Shown piece by piece: positions 1-10,655 of a stretch of DNA of 31,821 bases. Every line of letters begins with the position of its first letter. Position 1 is the first letter of the stretch. Source of the DNA: Chara braunii (taxonomy: Eukaryota; Streptophyta; Charophyceae; Charales; Characeae); assembly GCA_003427395.1 (NCBI GenBank), contig BFEA01000046.1, positions 1,564,533 through 1,596,353 on the forward strand. The letters run 5' to 3'. The notes beneath the pieces are model-generated. The model saw only the letters and a list, made by a program, of their open reading frames with translations, had not been told where the DNA came from and searched no databases. The translations under genes were made by a program, and so were the position numbers.

Positions 1-1815
1 TTGAACTAGTGACATGCACATGGAGGAAAGAGCAACCAAAGTATAAACCGGAACACTACAACACACATGAACTTGACAATGTGAAGATTGAACTAATGAA
101 AAACACATTTGCATGGAGAAAGGATCAATGAATATGAACCGGAATACTACAACGCACATGAACTTGACAATGGGAAGGTTGAACTAAGTGAAAATCACAT
201 GCACATGGAGGAAAGAGCAACTAAGTACGAATCGGAACATCAACATGTGAGAGTTAAGTCATGCATGTGAGTGAGACTTGCTCCAACACATGCTCATGGC
301 TCACGAACCCAACCAAGTTTGAAACGGAATGTCATCATGTGAGAGTTGAGCCATGTAGGTGAGTAAGACTTGCTCAAACACATGTACATGGCTCATGAAT
401 GAACCAAGTTTAAAACGGAATGTCATCATGTGAGAGTTAAGTCATGCATGTGAGTAAGACTTGCTCAAATACATGCTCAAGGCTCATGAATGCAACCAAG
501 TTTGAAACGGAAGGCCCTCAACTACTATGTGAGTGGAAAACACAAGCTAGACTAGTCCAAAACACAAGATTTGAGCATGCGACCATCCATGGAAAAATCG
601 GAGCACTACCTATTAGTATGTGAGTGAAAAACAAGACTTAAAATGAACCAAATCACAAGTTTTGAGCATGAGATCATCCATAAAAGAATCGGAGCACTAC
701 CTACTAGCATGTGAGTGAAAAACAAGAGATAAAGTAGACCAAATTAAAAGTTTTAGGCAAGAGATCATTCATAGAAGAATCGAAACACTACCTACTAGCA
801 TGTGAGTGAAAAGCAAGAGTTGAAGTAGGTCAAATCACAAGTTTGAGAATGAGATCATCCATAGAATAATCGGAGCACTACCTACTGGCATGTGAGTGAA
901 AAGCAAGAGTTGGAGTAGACCAAATCACAAGTTTTGAACATGAGATCATCCATAGAAGAATCGGAGCACTACCTATTAGCATGTGAGTGAAAAGCACGAG
1001 TTGGAGTAGACCAAATCACAAGTTTTGAGCCAGAGATCATCCATAGAAGAATCGGAGCACTACCTACTAGCATGTGAGTGAAAAGCAAGAGTTGGAGTAG
1101 ATCAATCACAAGTTTTGAGCAAGAGATAATCCATAGTAGAATCGGAGCACTACCTACTAGCATGTGAGTGCAAAGCAAGAGATAGAGTGGACCAAATCAC
1201 AAGTTTTGATCATGAGATCGTCCATGGAAGAATCGGAGCACTACCTACTAGTGTGTGAGTGAAAAGCAAGAGATGGAGTAGACCAAATCACAAGTTTTTA
1301 GCATGAGATCATCCATGGAAGAATCGGAGCACTACCTACTAGTGTATGAGTGAAAAGCAAGAGATGGAGTAGCCCAGGTCACAAGTTTTGAACATGAGAT
1401 CATTCATAGAAGAATCGGAGCACTACGTACTAGCATGTGAGTGCAAAGCAAGAGATGGAGTAGACCAAATCACAAGTTTTGAGCATGAGATCATCCATGG
1501 AAGAATCAGAGCACTACCTACTAGTGTGTGAGTGAAAAGCACGAGATGGGGTAGACCAAATCACAAGTTTTGAACATGAGATCATTCATAGAAGAATCAG
1601 AGCACTACCTACTAGTATGTGAGTGAAAAGCAAGAGATGGTGTAGACCAAATTACAAGTTTTGAACACGAGATCATCCACAGAATAATCGGAGCACTACT
1701 TACTAGCATGTGAGTGTAAAGCAAGAGATAGAGTGGTCAAAATCACAAGTTTTGATCATGAGATCATTCATGGAAGAATCGGAGTACTACCTACTAGCAT
1801 GTCAGTGCAAAGCAA
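1..1815. repeat. ~91-bp tandem satellite, about 20 copies in three subfamilies
   Basis: The same 91-bp phase runs through the whole stretch. The anchor word CGGA(A/G)(C/T)A(C/T) recurs at about 49, 140, 233, 325, 416, 508, 599, 690, 781, 871, 962, 1053, 1143, 1234, 1325, 1416, 1507, 1598, 1689 and 1780, so spacing is 90-93 bp. Three subfamilies can be read: copies before ~233 carry an ACTTGACAATG block, copies 233-508 carry GTGAGAGTTRAG with GACTTGCTC, and copies 599-1780 carry AGTTTTGA.CATGAGATCAT with CACTACCTACTAG. The last subfamily is the most homogeneous, suggesting recent expansion. The left edge is open. Short ORFs here are artefacts. Confidence 0.93.
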
Positions 1816-1832
1816 GAGATGAAGTAGACCAA

Positions 1833-2073
1833 TATGAAGAAGAAAAGAAAGAAGAAGAAGAAGAAGATCAAGAAGAAGAAGAAGAAGAAGAGAAGGAGAA
1901 ACAGAAGAGGAAGAAGGGTGAGGATAAGAGAAGAAGGAGGAGAAGGAGAAGAAAAAGAAGAGGATGAAGAAGGAGAAGAAGAAGAAGAGGAAGAAAAAGA
2001 TAGAGAAGAAGAAAAAGAGAAGAAGAAGAAGAAGAAGAAGAAGAAGAAGAAGAAGAAGAAGAGGGAGAAGGGG
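1833..2073. repeat. GA-rich (GAA/GAAAAG) low-complexity tract
   Basis: About 240 bp of almost pure purine on the plus strand, dominated by GAA/AAG triplets, directly abutting the end of the 91-bp satellite. It ends with an uninterrupted (AAG)n run near 2022-2060. It stays open in several frames on both strands only because the composition excludes stop codons; none of those ORFs is credible as a protein. Confidence 0.93.
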
Positions 2074-3280
2074 AATGTTCTTCCTCCCACTCACCTTGTT
2101 GATGTCTTGGAGATGGAGTCTCAACCTTGATGAGGCTTCTTCCTCCTTGCACAAATATCTCCTTGGCTATAGCTTCCTTCTTCCTCAAGCCTCTCTCCCC
2201 TCCTCTCTCTCTTTTCCCAAGCTATGGCAAGCTCCTCCCACTATGGCTATGGTGTCCTCCCCTCTAGGAGAGCTAATGAGACTCCCTCTAACCTCGTTTC
2301 CCTCCTCACACCCTGGGGGCTATGGGGGATCACCTCCCCAATGCCAGCCTCACTACCACTAGCCTCTAGAACTCTTCTCCCTAACTCATAGTCTTCTCTA
2401 AGCTCCCTCATTGGCATGGGTTCCCCTCCCCTCTCTCCAAGTGAAAAAGTGTTCCTATGAGTTCACTTGGGCCGCATGGGCACTCCTCATGCAATTGTGA
2501 ATATGGCGGAATGAATTCTCAGCTTATGTAGGTTGAAACCAGCAGTCCGGCCAGCCCATGGGCCTCTTCATGTGCCTTGAGGTAAACCGAGGTACCCCCA
2601 AGGCAAAATTCACTATTAGGCCCTTCCGGAGGTACCCGGGCCTCATTTTGGGCAAATACATGCAGTGCGAATGGTTGGTACCAACTGGGATTGCCTCTTG
2701 GCCTCCGTCGGCCTCTCTTTCACTTCCAAAATCCTGCCCCCTCGGGTCCTAATGCCCAAGGGGCAACTTTACTTGAGAGAAAAAGACCTAGTGGATCTTT
2801 TTTTCGATTTTTTCAGTTTCTATCCCATTTTGGGTAGGCCGAGATATTTTTCCATGTAGCGGTGCATTTCAGCCTTGGATCTAGCTGAGATCCAGTGCTA
2901 ACAATATTCCATGTCACCCCCACGTAGCCCTTGCTTTAAATTTGATCCCCGAAGTCCACTTTTTCAATTTTTTGTGCATCTTGCTATTTTTTTTGGCCAA
3001 ATGCACAATTTTGTCTCTTTCCTTTTTTCGTTTCTTTCCATTTTAGGCTGCCACCTCATTCCGGAGCTAGCCGTTTTGAATTGGCCCACAAAAAACGGCT
3101 AGTTCCTCTCTACCATGAGATCTGATCTCAGATCCATGGTCAACAAAAAAAACGGTCATCTCCCATTTGCATTTTCTCTTATTTTCCTCTTTTTAATTCA
3201 GATTTAGTGGAGATATGGCCCCAAGCGCCATATGTTTACAATCTGGATTGCCCTCCCTCATTCTAGGAGGGATGAGGTCA
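2074..3280. other. unassigned pyrimidine-rich non-coding stretch
   Basis: C/T-rich sequence with no coding signal: the longest frames are broken, have no recognisable motif and follow base composition. It may be decayed LTR or untranslated transposon sequence, but I see no terminal repeats, primer-binding site or domain to support that. Confidence 0.5.
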
Positions 3281-3654
3281 CAGTTGGGACCTACCAGTCC
3301 CTACAGTGCAGATCCCAATAGGCCGACACATTTTCCTCCACTGTTTTCTCCCCCTTTATCTCATTCTCCCTCCATTTTCTTTCATTTTTCTTTGTTTTTC
3401 CTTTATTTCAGTTGTGACAAGTGTCAAACAGCTGTGCACCCTTTTTCTAGGCCTTGAGAGCTCATTCCTAGCTAGATTTATGGATGGTACTTGGCCGTTA
3501 TATCTCGGATTACAATACTAGCACCCCCATGTTCCTAGGGGGCTCCATTTTGTTTCAGTTAATCCCAATTTTGAACCCCCTTTGCTCCGATTTTTTTTTG
3601 ACAGCCTTTTTCTAATGTTGAGTCTCTTGAGGCTCTATTTTCTCATGCCTAGCT

Positions 3655-3674
3655 AGTCCGAGATATCTCGGACT
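3655..3674. repeat. 20-bp perfect palindrome in copy 1
   Basis: AGTCCGAGATATCTCGGACT equals its own reverse complement. The counterpart in the second copy (5092-5111) keeps the CCG/CGG arms but has ATCCG/CGGAT in place of GTCCG/CGGAC, so the outer G-C pair became A-T on both arms. Confidence 0.85.
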
Positions 3675-3738
3675 GCTGGACAGCCCTCCCAACACTATTA
3701 TTTCACTATTTTTCTCTCATGACTCTCTCACATGTCCT

Positions 3739-3758
3739 CACTAGTGCTTGCACTAGTG
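3739..3758. repeat. inverted repeat CACTAGTGC / GCACTAGTG
   Basis: Two perfect 9-bp arms are separated by TT. The counterpart at 5176-5199 has arms ACCGCTAGT / ACTAGCGGT with a 6-bp loop. The second base pair of the copy 1 stem (A-T, 3740/3757) is G-C in copy 2 (5179/5196), a compensated change. Confidence 0.85.
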
Positions 3759-4180
3759 GTGCTAATATTTTCCACCGTCTAGATCCTCGATCTTGACGGT
3801 GTCGTTTGCTTGCGCAATTATTTCTTGTGTTGGCTCATGGTTCCCTTAAGACATCTCAAGTCCCCACCTCTTTCCTCCGTAGTAGTCCCATTTTTTTGTC
3901 CCGCCGGTAGTCTCGCCGGCGCGCGTTCCGTTTTTCGACTTTTATTATTTTGGCCCACTTGATCCCCGACAACATCCCGGACGGCGTTCCATTTTTATTT
4001 TGAGACCCCTTTGCCTTTGGTGGTTTCAACATCTCTTTCTTAGGTGCCATATGTGTGCCGATTTTTCTTGGTCGTGAGATCTCATCTCATGGTTGTCGTT
4101 TACCATCTCCACTTGCCCCATGCCGAAATTACATTTTTCTAGCCTTTTGGGTTTGTCATGGCTAATTTTTCCTTAGCCTA

Positions 4181-4530
4181 GGCATCCCCATGCAGTCCGT
4201 TATTTTTCGGACTGCACTCATGGTCATTTCCCTAGTCCCACAACCCCACAACTTGCCCCATGCTAGAAGAAAAAGAAGCATTTAATTTTTAAGTGCATCC
4301 GGGCTCAATATTGGTTCCGGATGCACTTAAAACATGTGTTTTCCCTTCCCCATGCAGTCCGTTGCAACTCGGACTGCAATAGGGGTCAATTCCCTAGCCC
4401 CAATGCCCCACAACTAGCCCTTACTTGAAAAAAAAAGAAACGGCCAACTCCCAAGTGCATCGATCCGGATACGCCTAAAACAAGTGTTTTTCCTCCCCCA
4501 TGTAATCCGTTTTATTTCGGTTGCATGGGG
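4181..4530. repeat. ~155-bp tandem repeat, three copies, each with a TGCAGTCCG hairpin
   Basis: Three successive units start with CCCCATG(C/T)A(G/A)TCCG at about 4187, 4349 and 4498, spacing ~162 and ~149 bp. Units 1 and 2 each carry a perfect 9-bp hairpin TGCAGTCCG-N8-CGGACTGCA (4191-4216 and 4353-4378) with unrelated loop sequences. Unit 3 has a degraded version. Each is followed by a CCCTAG.CCCA...CCCCACAACT block and an AAGTGCATC block. No coding potential. Confidence 0.8.
4287..4332. repeat. 16-bp perfect inverted repeat, 14-bp loop
   Basis: TTTTAAGTGCATCCGG (4287-4302) and CCGGATGCACTTAAAA (4317-4332) are exact reverse complements around a 14-bp loop. The next tandem unit keeps only a degraded form near 4451-4480. 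It could form a stable hairpin in DNA or RNA. Confidence 0.88.
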
Positions 4531-4653
4531 CATTGATTTTATTTTATTTTTTAATGCAAAATCAAAGGAAAATCAAGGTCCTTTGTAACCGCCATATTCC
4601 AGAGTGAATCTGGTCACGGATGTATCTCCCTAAATGGTCGTTTTTTTACCGTT

Positions 4654-4657
<4 letters not shown>

Positions 4658-4696
<39 letters not shown>
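4658..4696. repeat. 39-bp poly(T) tract
   Basis: An uninterrupted run of 39 T on the plus strand lies immediately left of the second ~600-bp copy (4711). It could be a microsatellite, or the poly(A) tail of a minus-strand retroposed sequence lying to its right. Nothing in the sequence decides between these. Confidence 0.9.
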
Positions 4697-4710
4697 CCTC
4701 CTTTCTTGGA

Positions 4711-5330
4711 CAGTAGGGACCTGCCAGTCCCTACTTGTGGCAGTCCCTACTGACGGCCAACTCACTCACTCCCTCTCACTCTTTTTGTCTTATTCTCCCA
4801 CATTTTCTTTTCTTTTCTTTCTTTTTTTTAGCATGTCAAGTGTCTTGTGGTCGTTAAGGCCCTTTTCTAGGCCCTTCCTCTTAGTTTTGGCCCTTCCTCT
4901 TAGTTTTGGCCCTTCCTATGTCCAAGGTGCGGTCCGTTGTATCTCGGACTGCAATAATGGCCTTCTCATGCTCATGGGAGTTCCCCTTTTCCTCTATTAT
5001 TCTCCCATAGTGGCCCTTCCTACTTCGATTTTCTCCCGGAGGCCTATTTTTTTTATGGGGTCTCTTTTGACTCCATTTTTTTAGGGAGGCTGATCCGAGA
5101 TTTTTCGGATTACTCGCATGCCTCCCACTTCAAGTTTCATTACTTTTTCCTTTTCTTTCGGCATTCCCGTTTACTACCGCTAGTGCTTGTACTAGCGGTG
5201 CTTATATTTTTGGTCGTCGAGATCTCGATCTTGACGGTGCACCTTGTCTTAATTATTTTTTCCTCATGCGGTGTCGCCGTTTCCTTTGAGACCTTCATAT
5301 GTCCCCGCTACTTTCCCGTCGATGGTCCCC
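4711..5330. repeat. diverged direct repeat, copy 2 (pairs with 3281-3900)
   Basis: Second copy of the segment described at 3281. It opens with a perfect 9-bp inverted repeat AGTAGGGAC-N6-GTCCCTACT (4712-4735), which in copy 1 has a T-T mismatch. It then has the hairpin at 4929-4952 with arms GCGGTCCG / CGGACTGC, the ATCCG/CGGAT hairpin (5093-5110) and the ACCGCTAGT hairpin (5176-5199). No coding potential. Confidence 0.75.
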
Positions 5331-5425
5331 GACACTTAGTCCCGTCGATGGTCCCCAACACTTAGTCTCGCCGGTGGTTCCCGACACTTAGTTCCTCCGG
5401 TGGTCCCCGACACATTTTGTCCCGG
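5315..5425. repeat. 26-bp minisatellite, about four copies
   Basis: The unit CCCGTCGATGGTCCCCGACA plus CTTAGT repeats with a 26-bp period from 5315. Later copies read CTCGCCGGTGGTTCCCGACA and TCCTCCGGTGGTCCCCGACA. It sits at the right end of the second ~600-bp copy. No coding signal. Confidence 0.85.
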
Positions 5426-8150
5426 ATACCATTCTCTTGCTTTTTCTTGGGTTTTGCGTGCGCTATTTTTCTCTGGCCGCAGGGCCTCCATCTCGCGGCC
5501 CCCGTTAATTGTCGTAGGTGACCCCCATGTTGGGCCCTTATTTTTTAGCGTCCCACGGCCTCAGGGGTCGTCCACCTCTCGACTTCCTCATTCTTTTGTC
5601 CTTGCCGTGCCGTGTTCGCCGGGTAAATGGCCCCTTGGCCTTAGTCTTGCTGAATTACGATGGCCCTCCTGGCTCATGCTACGTTCCATGTGCCCCTGTC
5701 CTTGTGCTTACTTGCTTGTCATCGTTGGTTCTTTCCCTGACGGTTCCCAACCCAAGGCATCATTCCTTCCGATGGCCTAGTCCTTTGTCTTTTCTCTATC
5801 TTACCTCCTTACTCCAGATTTTTCCGTTGTGCACAATCTAGCTATATACAGTCTCTCGAGTGACAGGATGTTGTTCGAGACCCACCAATCCCGACAACGT
5901 GATGACGAAGGGATTGACGCTGATTACATCTCTGTAGTTAGTGCAGAGGTAGACTGCGGGGTTCATCGAGTCCTAATTTGCTAGCGTAAATACTTACTGA
6001 AGGAATTGTTTCAAATCACGATATTTTTGTGGAAACATATGAAAAATCTAGTATTTGCTTTGTGACTGACTCTTACTCGTGAACTTGTGTTTAAGTGCAA
6101 GGAACAGACTTAGAATGTGGGTTAAGACCAACAAACAGGAGTAACTCAGATATAGGAGGTTGACACGGGACATGAGGCAGCACACATGCACGCCTGAACA
6201 CAGGTAGCGAGTGTGTGCCTCAAGTCAAGTGAATGATCAAACTTCCTCCCCCTTGCTCCTCCACTAGTTTCTCTGGATTAATTATGGTTATAAGTTGCGT
6301 TATACCCGTCTGGTTTGTGGTCAGAAATGAAACTGACAAAACATGTGGAGTCGTTTTAAAAAATTCTGGTTTTCTTGACTAGAGTGAGCAAATAAGTCAA
6401 AGTCTAGAATGCTACAAGTGAACATCAACAAAAAAAAAAAAATTTCGGGTGATAGAAGTCTTATTAATGAGTGAGAATGCTTTAGCACTGAGAAGGATTG
6501 TCCACGTTCCGACCCTCATCTGTAACTTTCCCCGATAAACTTTCAAATTTCGTCTTAGCAGACTGGGTCATAAAATTCTCCGAGTTACTACTATTTCAAC
6601 CAAATACCTACCCCTTCCTCCTTTTCTGTCACTTTGGTGTTAGGCTTAGGGGGCTTGGCATATCTTCTTCTCTGAAAGCGAAGAGCACAACTAATTAAAC
6701 CAGTTTAAGCGGACTCATAGAACACATCTTGTTTTATCACCTTGAGCCTAAGTGAAGCTCTAGTTTACTGGTTATGAAACGAAAGCTTATGAGAAAAGGA
6801 AAATGAGTTTATTGCCTATAAGGGAGAAGGGGCATCTGAATAGAAAAGTTTGGTTGTAGGTTTTACTTAACGTCTGGATGAGAAAAAGAGGAATGGTTCA
6901 GAGAAAGGTAGCTTATCTTCTTGCCAAGTAATTAATTGACGGGGAGTAACTTTAATAATACCATTCCTTACGGGTCTAATGGGAGAATCAAAGAATGGGT
7001 TGGACCCTCGTAAGTGACCTATAGTTTATAGGAATCACAAACGGAGAGTCGTCTAAGTGCCCTAACAGAAGGTTGCGCTGAACATGCTTGACCCCATTAT
7101 GTCAAGTCAGTAAAAACCGAGAACTGAGAACTGACTCTGTTTATATACTATTTTATTCGAGTCGGACATTTACTTAGAACTTCATTGATCTATGACTCCT
7201 TCAGAGGTTATTACTGGTCAACCCGCAGTAGAAGTGCGGATTGGAAGTAGGGATCTTAACACTACCTGACTGGAATGAAGAGCCTCATGTAAATAAGACC
7301 GTGTGCACTACCTGAACGGACGACTAATGTCTCACTAGTCTTCAGAAAAGACCAGCTCAGGAAGTCGTCGTTAACGAGCACGCTGTCCAATTCTTGAGAA
7401 AATAATGCGGCTGGTACCGATCAAATTGTGGACCACCATTTGGTTAAAAATCGAGCGGGAAAATCCCAATCGTTATCTCTTACAACAATTAACTTTACTC
7501 CAGCCTCGTCCATGCTGTATGTAAGCGGGCATACTGCATCCTTGATTCCTACTGGTAACGGTCAGACAACCAACAAACGTGCTGGGACCTTGATAACTAG
7601 TAGTTTACTAAAGGTCCTGCAGTGATCTGATGTTGAACGCCTCAGGTGCGAGTTGACTGCTGGAGTGTGAGTGGCAGGTTTTTAATTGAGAAGATTGATA
7701 CAAACAACCTGAACTCAACAGCGTCTCCGTATTGTACGTCACCAAATTTCTTCAAACTCTCGTCCAATTCAAGGTGAAAACCAGCAATAATTAGACAGTT
7801 AAGTCCAGTGAGAGACTAGTGATGAGCAAGACACAGTGCGGGTCAACGACAACTTCTCGATCTCTTACCTTAACGCCACAGATGCCAAACGATCAAACTA
7901 AGGGCAAATCACCAGAAGTCCTTCGCGATCACTGTCAGTAAGCTATTCATGAGCAGAAACCTGGACAAAGAGATCTCTCAGATCCCAACCTTTTGTGAAC
8001 CTCTGAGTCTCATGCTCGAGGGTCAATGCAATGAGTTTTTGCAGAGAGACGGGGAGCGAGGACACATTTAGAGTGATTTGCACTCTATACAGGCATAAAA
8101 CGAAAGGTTGAGAGGAGAATATCATCCAAGATATCCATCATCATCTAAGA
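5426..8150. other. unassigned stretch, no gene seen
   Basis: Open frames here are all under ~130 codons, lack recognisable motifs and do not form a consistent series. I see no terminal repeats, primer-binding site, domain or long tandem repeat. It may be old transposon sequence, but that is only suggested by its surroundings. Confidence 0.5.
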
Positions 8151-8156
8151 CTCATG

Positions 8157-8454
8157 ATGGAACAAGCTCTACAGTTAGTGGAGGATCAGAAGTTCGTTGA
8201 ATACACCTTCTACTTCCATGGATCAGATGAGAAACTACACAGCACCCTTTCATCCGTTGGACTTATCGATCATGCAAGAAGGGTCGTCGCTGGTCAACAG
8301 TAAAACAATCTGGTCGTCCACTTCAGAGAGATCTGCAAACACTCGACAAGACATGCTAGAACGGATACGTGGAGTAACATCGAGGCAAACTGCATTTTAT
8401 CATTAGGAATCAGAAGAGAGACGAATCATAATCAGATGCGCGGTATACTATCAG
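8157..8454 (+). pseudogene. decayed small ORF upstream of a family A-like gene
   Basis: Reading from the ATG at 8157 (MEQALQLVEDQKFVEY...) one frame runs to a TAA at 8301, then continues in the same frame for about 50 more codons to a TGA at 8452. The stretch reads like protein rather than composition artefact (VEYTFYFHGSD, then FREICKHSTRHARTDTW). I do not recognise the product. It loosely resembles ORF B at 20329: an acidic start, then a short F/Y-rich strand, then an E(I/L)..(K/R).(S/T) helix-like block. That similarity is weak and by eye. It sits ~105 bp upstream of the family A-like pseudogene. Confidence 0.35.
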
Positions 8455-8560
8455 AATCCAAGCAGTGAAGTAACCAATGAAGTAATCAACACAGTCACCT
8501 CATTGGGACTGTCATGAATATCAAAGAGACAATCAGAACATAACAACAGTTGTCATTCAC

Positions 8561-9154
8561 ATGAGCACAATTCAATCATTCTCGATTAGCGGGTCAGTCT
8601 TGACCAACCTCAATCAGATTGCCCTCAAAGATGGCTTCCAGTATCAATACCTCAGTGTAGTATGTTTCAGACAGAAAGATCTATCAATCTTCGTTGTTTT
8701 CACCAGTTTCATTGAGGGAACTATTCATGACTTGATATTCTACGTGAAAAAGGGCAAGGAAACTCACGAGCACTTTGATTCAGTTTGGATCTCTGCAGCG
8801 AGGTACCTTGAGGAGAGAGAAAGATAGCTTGATGAGAGTGGGACAAAGTTGATCCGTAGTTTCGGACCTAAGCTCTACACCGACTACCCCAAGCCTCCAG
8901 TTCCCTTCACTCGCACAGATGGTTTTTGCTGGGGAGACCTAATTGATTTGACCAAGAGGTACATCTCTCCGGTGGAGATTGATTACGAGGCCTCGACTGA
9001 ACCATTAGAGTGCCGACATCTCAGACGAGGGATTTTCTCTCAGCCATATCTTCTTACTCTATGGGAGAAGTTTTGTGTTATGGTTAAGTGTAGTACCATG
9101 AGACTCGGATGGAAATGTTCGGAGCTTGCGGGTTTCAGGTGGCTCTACATCTAG
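8561..9154 (+). pseudogene. family A-like gene, interrupted by one stop
   Basis: From the ATG at 8561 the frame runs 88 codons to a TAG at 8825-8827 and then continues in the same frame to 9154. The first ~140 codons parallel the family A proteins in the retroelement at 19527-22180. There is a GF.Y.Y segment where family A has GG.F.YKIER, then FVVFTSFIEGTIHDLIFYV where it has ILV..FL.T..YD.R.YV. Next comes WISAARYLEERER before the stop. After it come GTKLIRSFGPKLYTDYP, the PPVP motif and GFCWGDLIDL, matching family A's KKVTW..LP..(F/Y)...P.PPVP and W..ILNA. The last ~60 codons have no counterpart. Function unknown. This is the most diverged copy and lies about 5 kb left of the element boundary, so it may be a host gene relative or part of another element. 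Confidence 0.6.
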
Positions 9155-9640
9155 AGGCCACAACCTCAGGTAGTACGGAGACATGGCTCGAAGCACAAGA
9201 AACGCTCGATAAAACTAGAGATTGAGTGTGTGATTCAGAGGGACGAGTGAGGACTCTTGACTAGTGTTGATCGTGCTCTCTTCATGTGTACTCTCTGAGA
9301 TTATTATGAGTTCCTATTTTTCCCTCACTTATCCTTGTCATTGCTCAACTCAGTCAAGTCTTATATCATTTTCTCTACCTTTGTTTGATGATCCTGTCAC
9401 AATTTTCAAAACTATAAAATTGACAAAACTGATGCATGCATGATTATTATTGGTATGACATTTGTCGTTCCGAATCAAAATAAAAGATTCCTAAGACCGG
9501 GGACCGGCGAAGACCGCAATTGAAGGGTCTCGCTCGAAGTCGGATGCACACAACTGGAAGAGATTTGCTCTAATTAATTAATTTATTTATTGTAAAAGTT
9601 TATAAAATCTTATGTGACAACCTGTTGGTTTTCTGGTCGA
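9155..9640. other. unassigned spacer
   Basis: AT-rich sequence between the family A-like pseudogene and the LINE remnant. No open frame or repeat worth calling. Confidence 0.5.
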
Positions 9641-9663
9641 CCAAAGTGGTCTGATCAGAAAAA

Positions 9664-10655
9664 GTGCGACAGCGGGTCAACTGGGGGAAATTTGTGTATT
9701 TCCTCCTGGGAGATTATGATGTTATTGGCCAAGACTGGGGAATGAAGAGAATTCCCCCAGACTTATCGGAGCGCTACCTACGGTTGCAGGTCCCACCAAT
9801 TGATGCTAGCCCAAGGCAGCATGCTGTCCTGCAGTCCAAAATCCAAGTTGGACTCTAGCGGTGTCGTGTAGCAGTAGGCATGTCCCTGCTTTGACGAGCT
9901 CTGCTCATGAACTCAGTTGTTTTCGCCAAACTCTGGTTTATAGCTGTCGTGTGTCTGATCTCCAAACTTGCCATCAAGCACCTGACAACCGATACCGCGT
10001 GTTATCTGTGGAAACCCTCAGCACGGGGGGGCCAAGGATACATCTCCAAATGTGCTTGGTCGAAGGTAACCATATATAAGTTTGAAGGTGGTCTTGGGCT
10101 CATTAACTTAAGAAAGAAAAATCTCGCATTGTTGGCCAAATGGCTTCTCAGAGCAACGACCCAAGCAGAGTGCAAAAACTGGCTCACGGTCTTGGAAATA
10201 CCTACTACAACAGGAACTCTCTCTAACACGTAGAGAGGATGTGTGGTCTTGCGTAATTGTCTTCATATGCTCAAAGGCAGCTACTCTCACTGATGGCGAA
10301 AGGGCTATGGCTTGCCTGGGGTCACCTGTTTCCAACCCTCAAAAGAGAACCAGTCACGAGTGAAGAAGTACTCAGGCATAATATTTTTGACAACTCGGAC
10401 ATCTGCAATAGTCAAGGAGAGCCCTTTAAAGCAACTGCCGCCCCAGGCAATTTCGAGAGACGATGGACGAAGCGGGAAAAAAACACAGTTCGGGATCTGT
10501 GGGACGAGGAGTTGGAGAATTGGATCACTGACTCCAAGCTAGTACGAAAGCTCAACCGACTCCAACACGTCACAATCAAAAGACAGCAGATCCGGGACGG
10601 TATCCCAAGGGAACTTCTTCGCTCCAAGGATCCGATAGAGGGGGAGTGGTACTGA
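9664..10655 (+). pseudogene. non-LTR retrotransposon (LINE) ORF2, C-terminal remnant
   Basis: One frame (9664-10233) carries the segment following the polymerase core of LINE reverse transcriptases. It reads DWGMKRIPPDLSERYL, then SVVFAKLWFIAV, then LWKPSARGGQGYISK, W.KVT, GGLGLINLRKKNLALLAKWLLRA. The W.(K/R)V..P...GGLG..NL...N.ALL.KWL.R pattern is the hallmark of the region after the thumb in plant LINE ORF2 proteins. Two in-frame stops lie at ~9856-9900 and another at 10231. The reading then shifts frame twice and continues as KGLWLAWGHLFPTLKRE...IFDN to 10655. The catalytic polymerase domain and endonuclease are absent, as expected for a 5'-truncated, decayed copy. No poly(A) tail or target-site duplication could be fixed. 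Confidence 0.75.

Larger units (their letters stand above)
3281..3900. repeat. diverged direct repeat, copy 1 (pairs with 4711-5330)
   Basis: This segment and 4711-5330 share the same order of landmarks at an offset of 1430-1440 bp: GGGACCT.CCAGTCCCTAC at 3286 and 4716, a TATCTCGGA hairpin arm at ~3500 and ~4940, a CCGAGAT..T.TCGGA hairpin at 3655 and 5092, a CTAGTGCTTG.ACTAG hairpin at 3739 and 5176, and GATCTTGACGGTG shortly after. Between landmarks the copies have diverged strongly. No coding potential is seen. Function is unknown; it could be an old transposon terminal region. Confidence 0.75.

Noticed and set aside
1710-2362. Several overlapping ORFs on both strands
   Set aside because: Purine-only sequence lacks stop codons; products are Glu/Lys/Arg or Ser/Leu/Phe runs and overlap in conflicting frames.
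2558-5841. Many short plus-strand ORFs
   Set aside because: They follow pyrimidine-rich composition, have no motif, and are not conserved between the two direct copies at 3281 and 4711.
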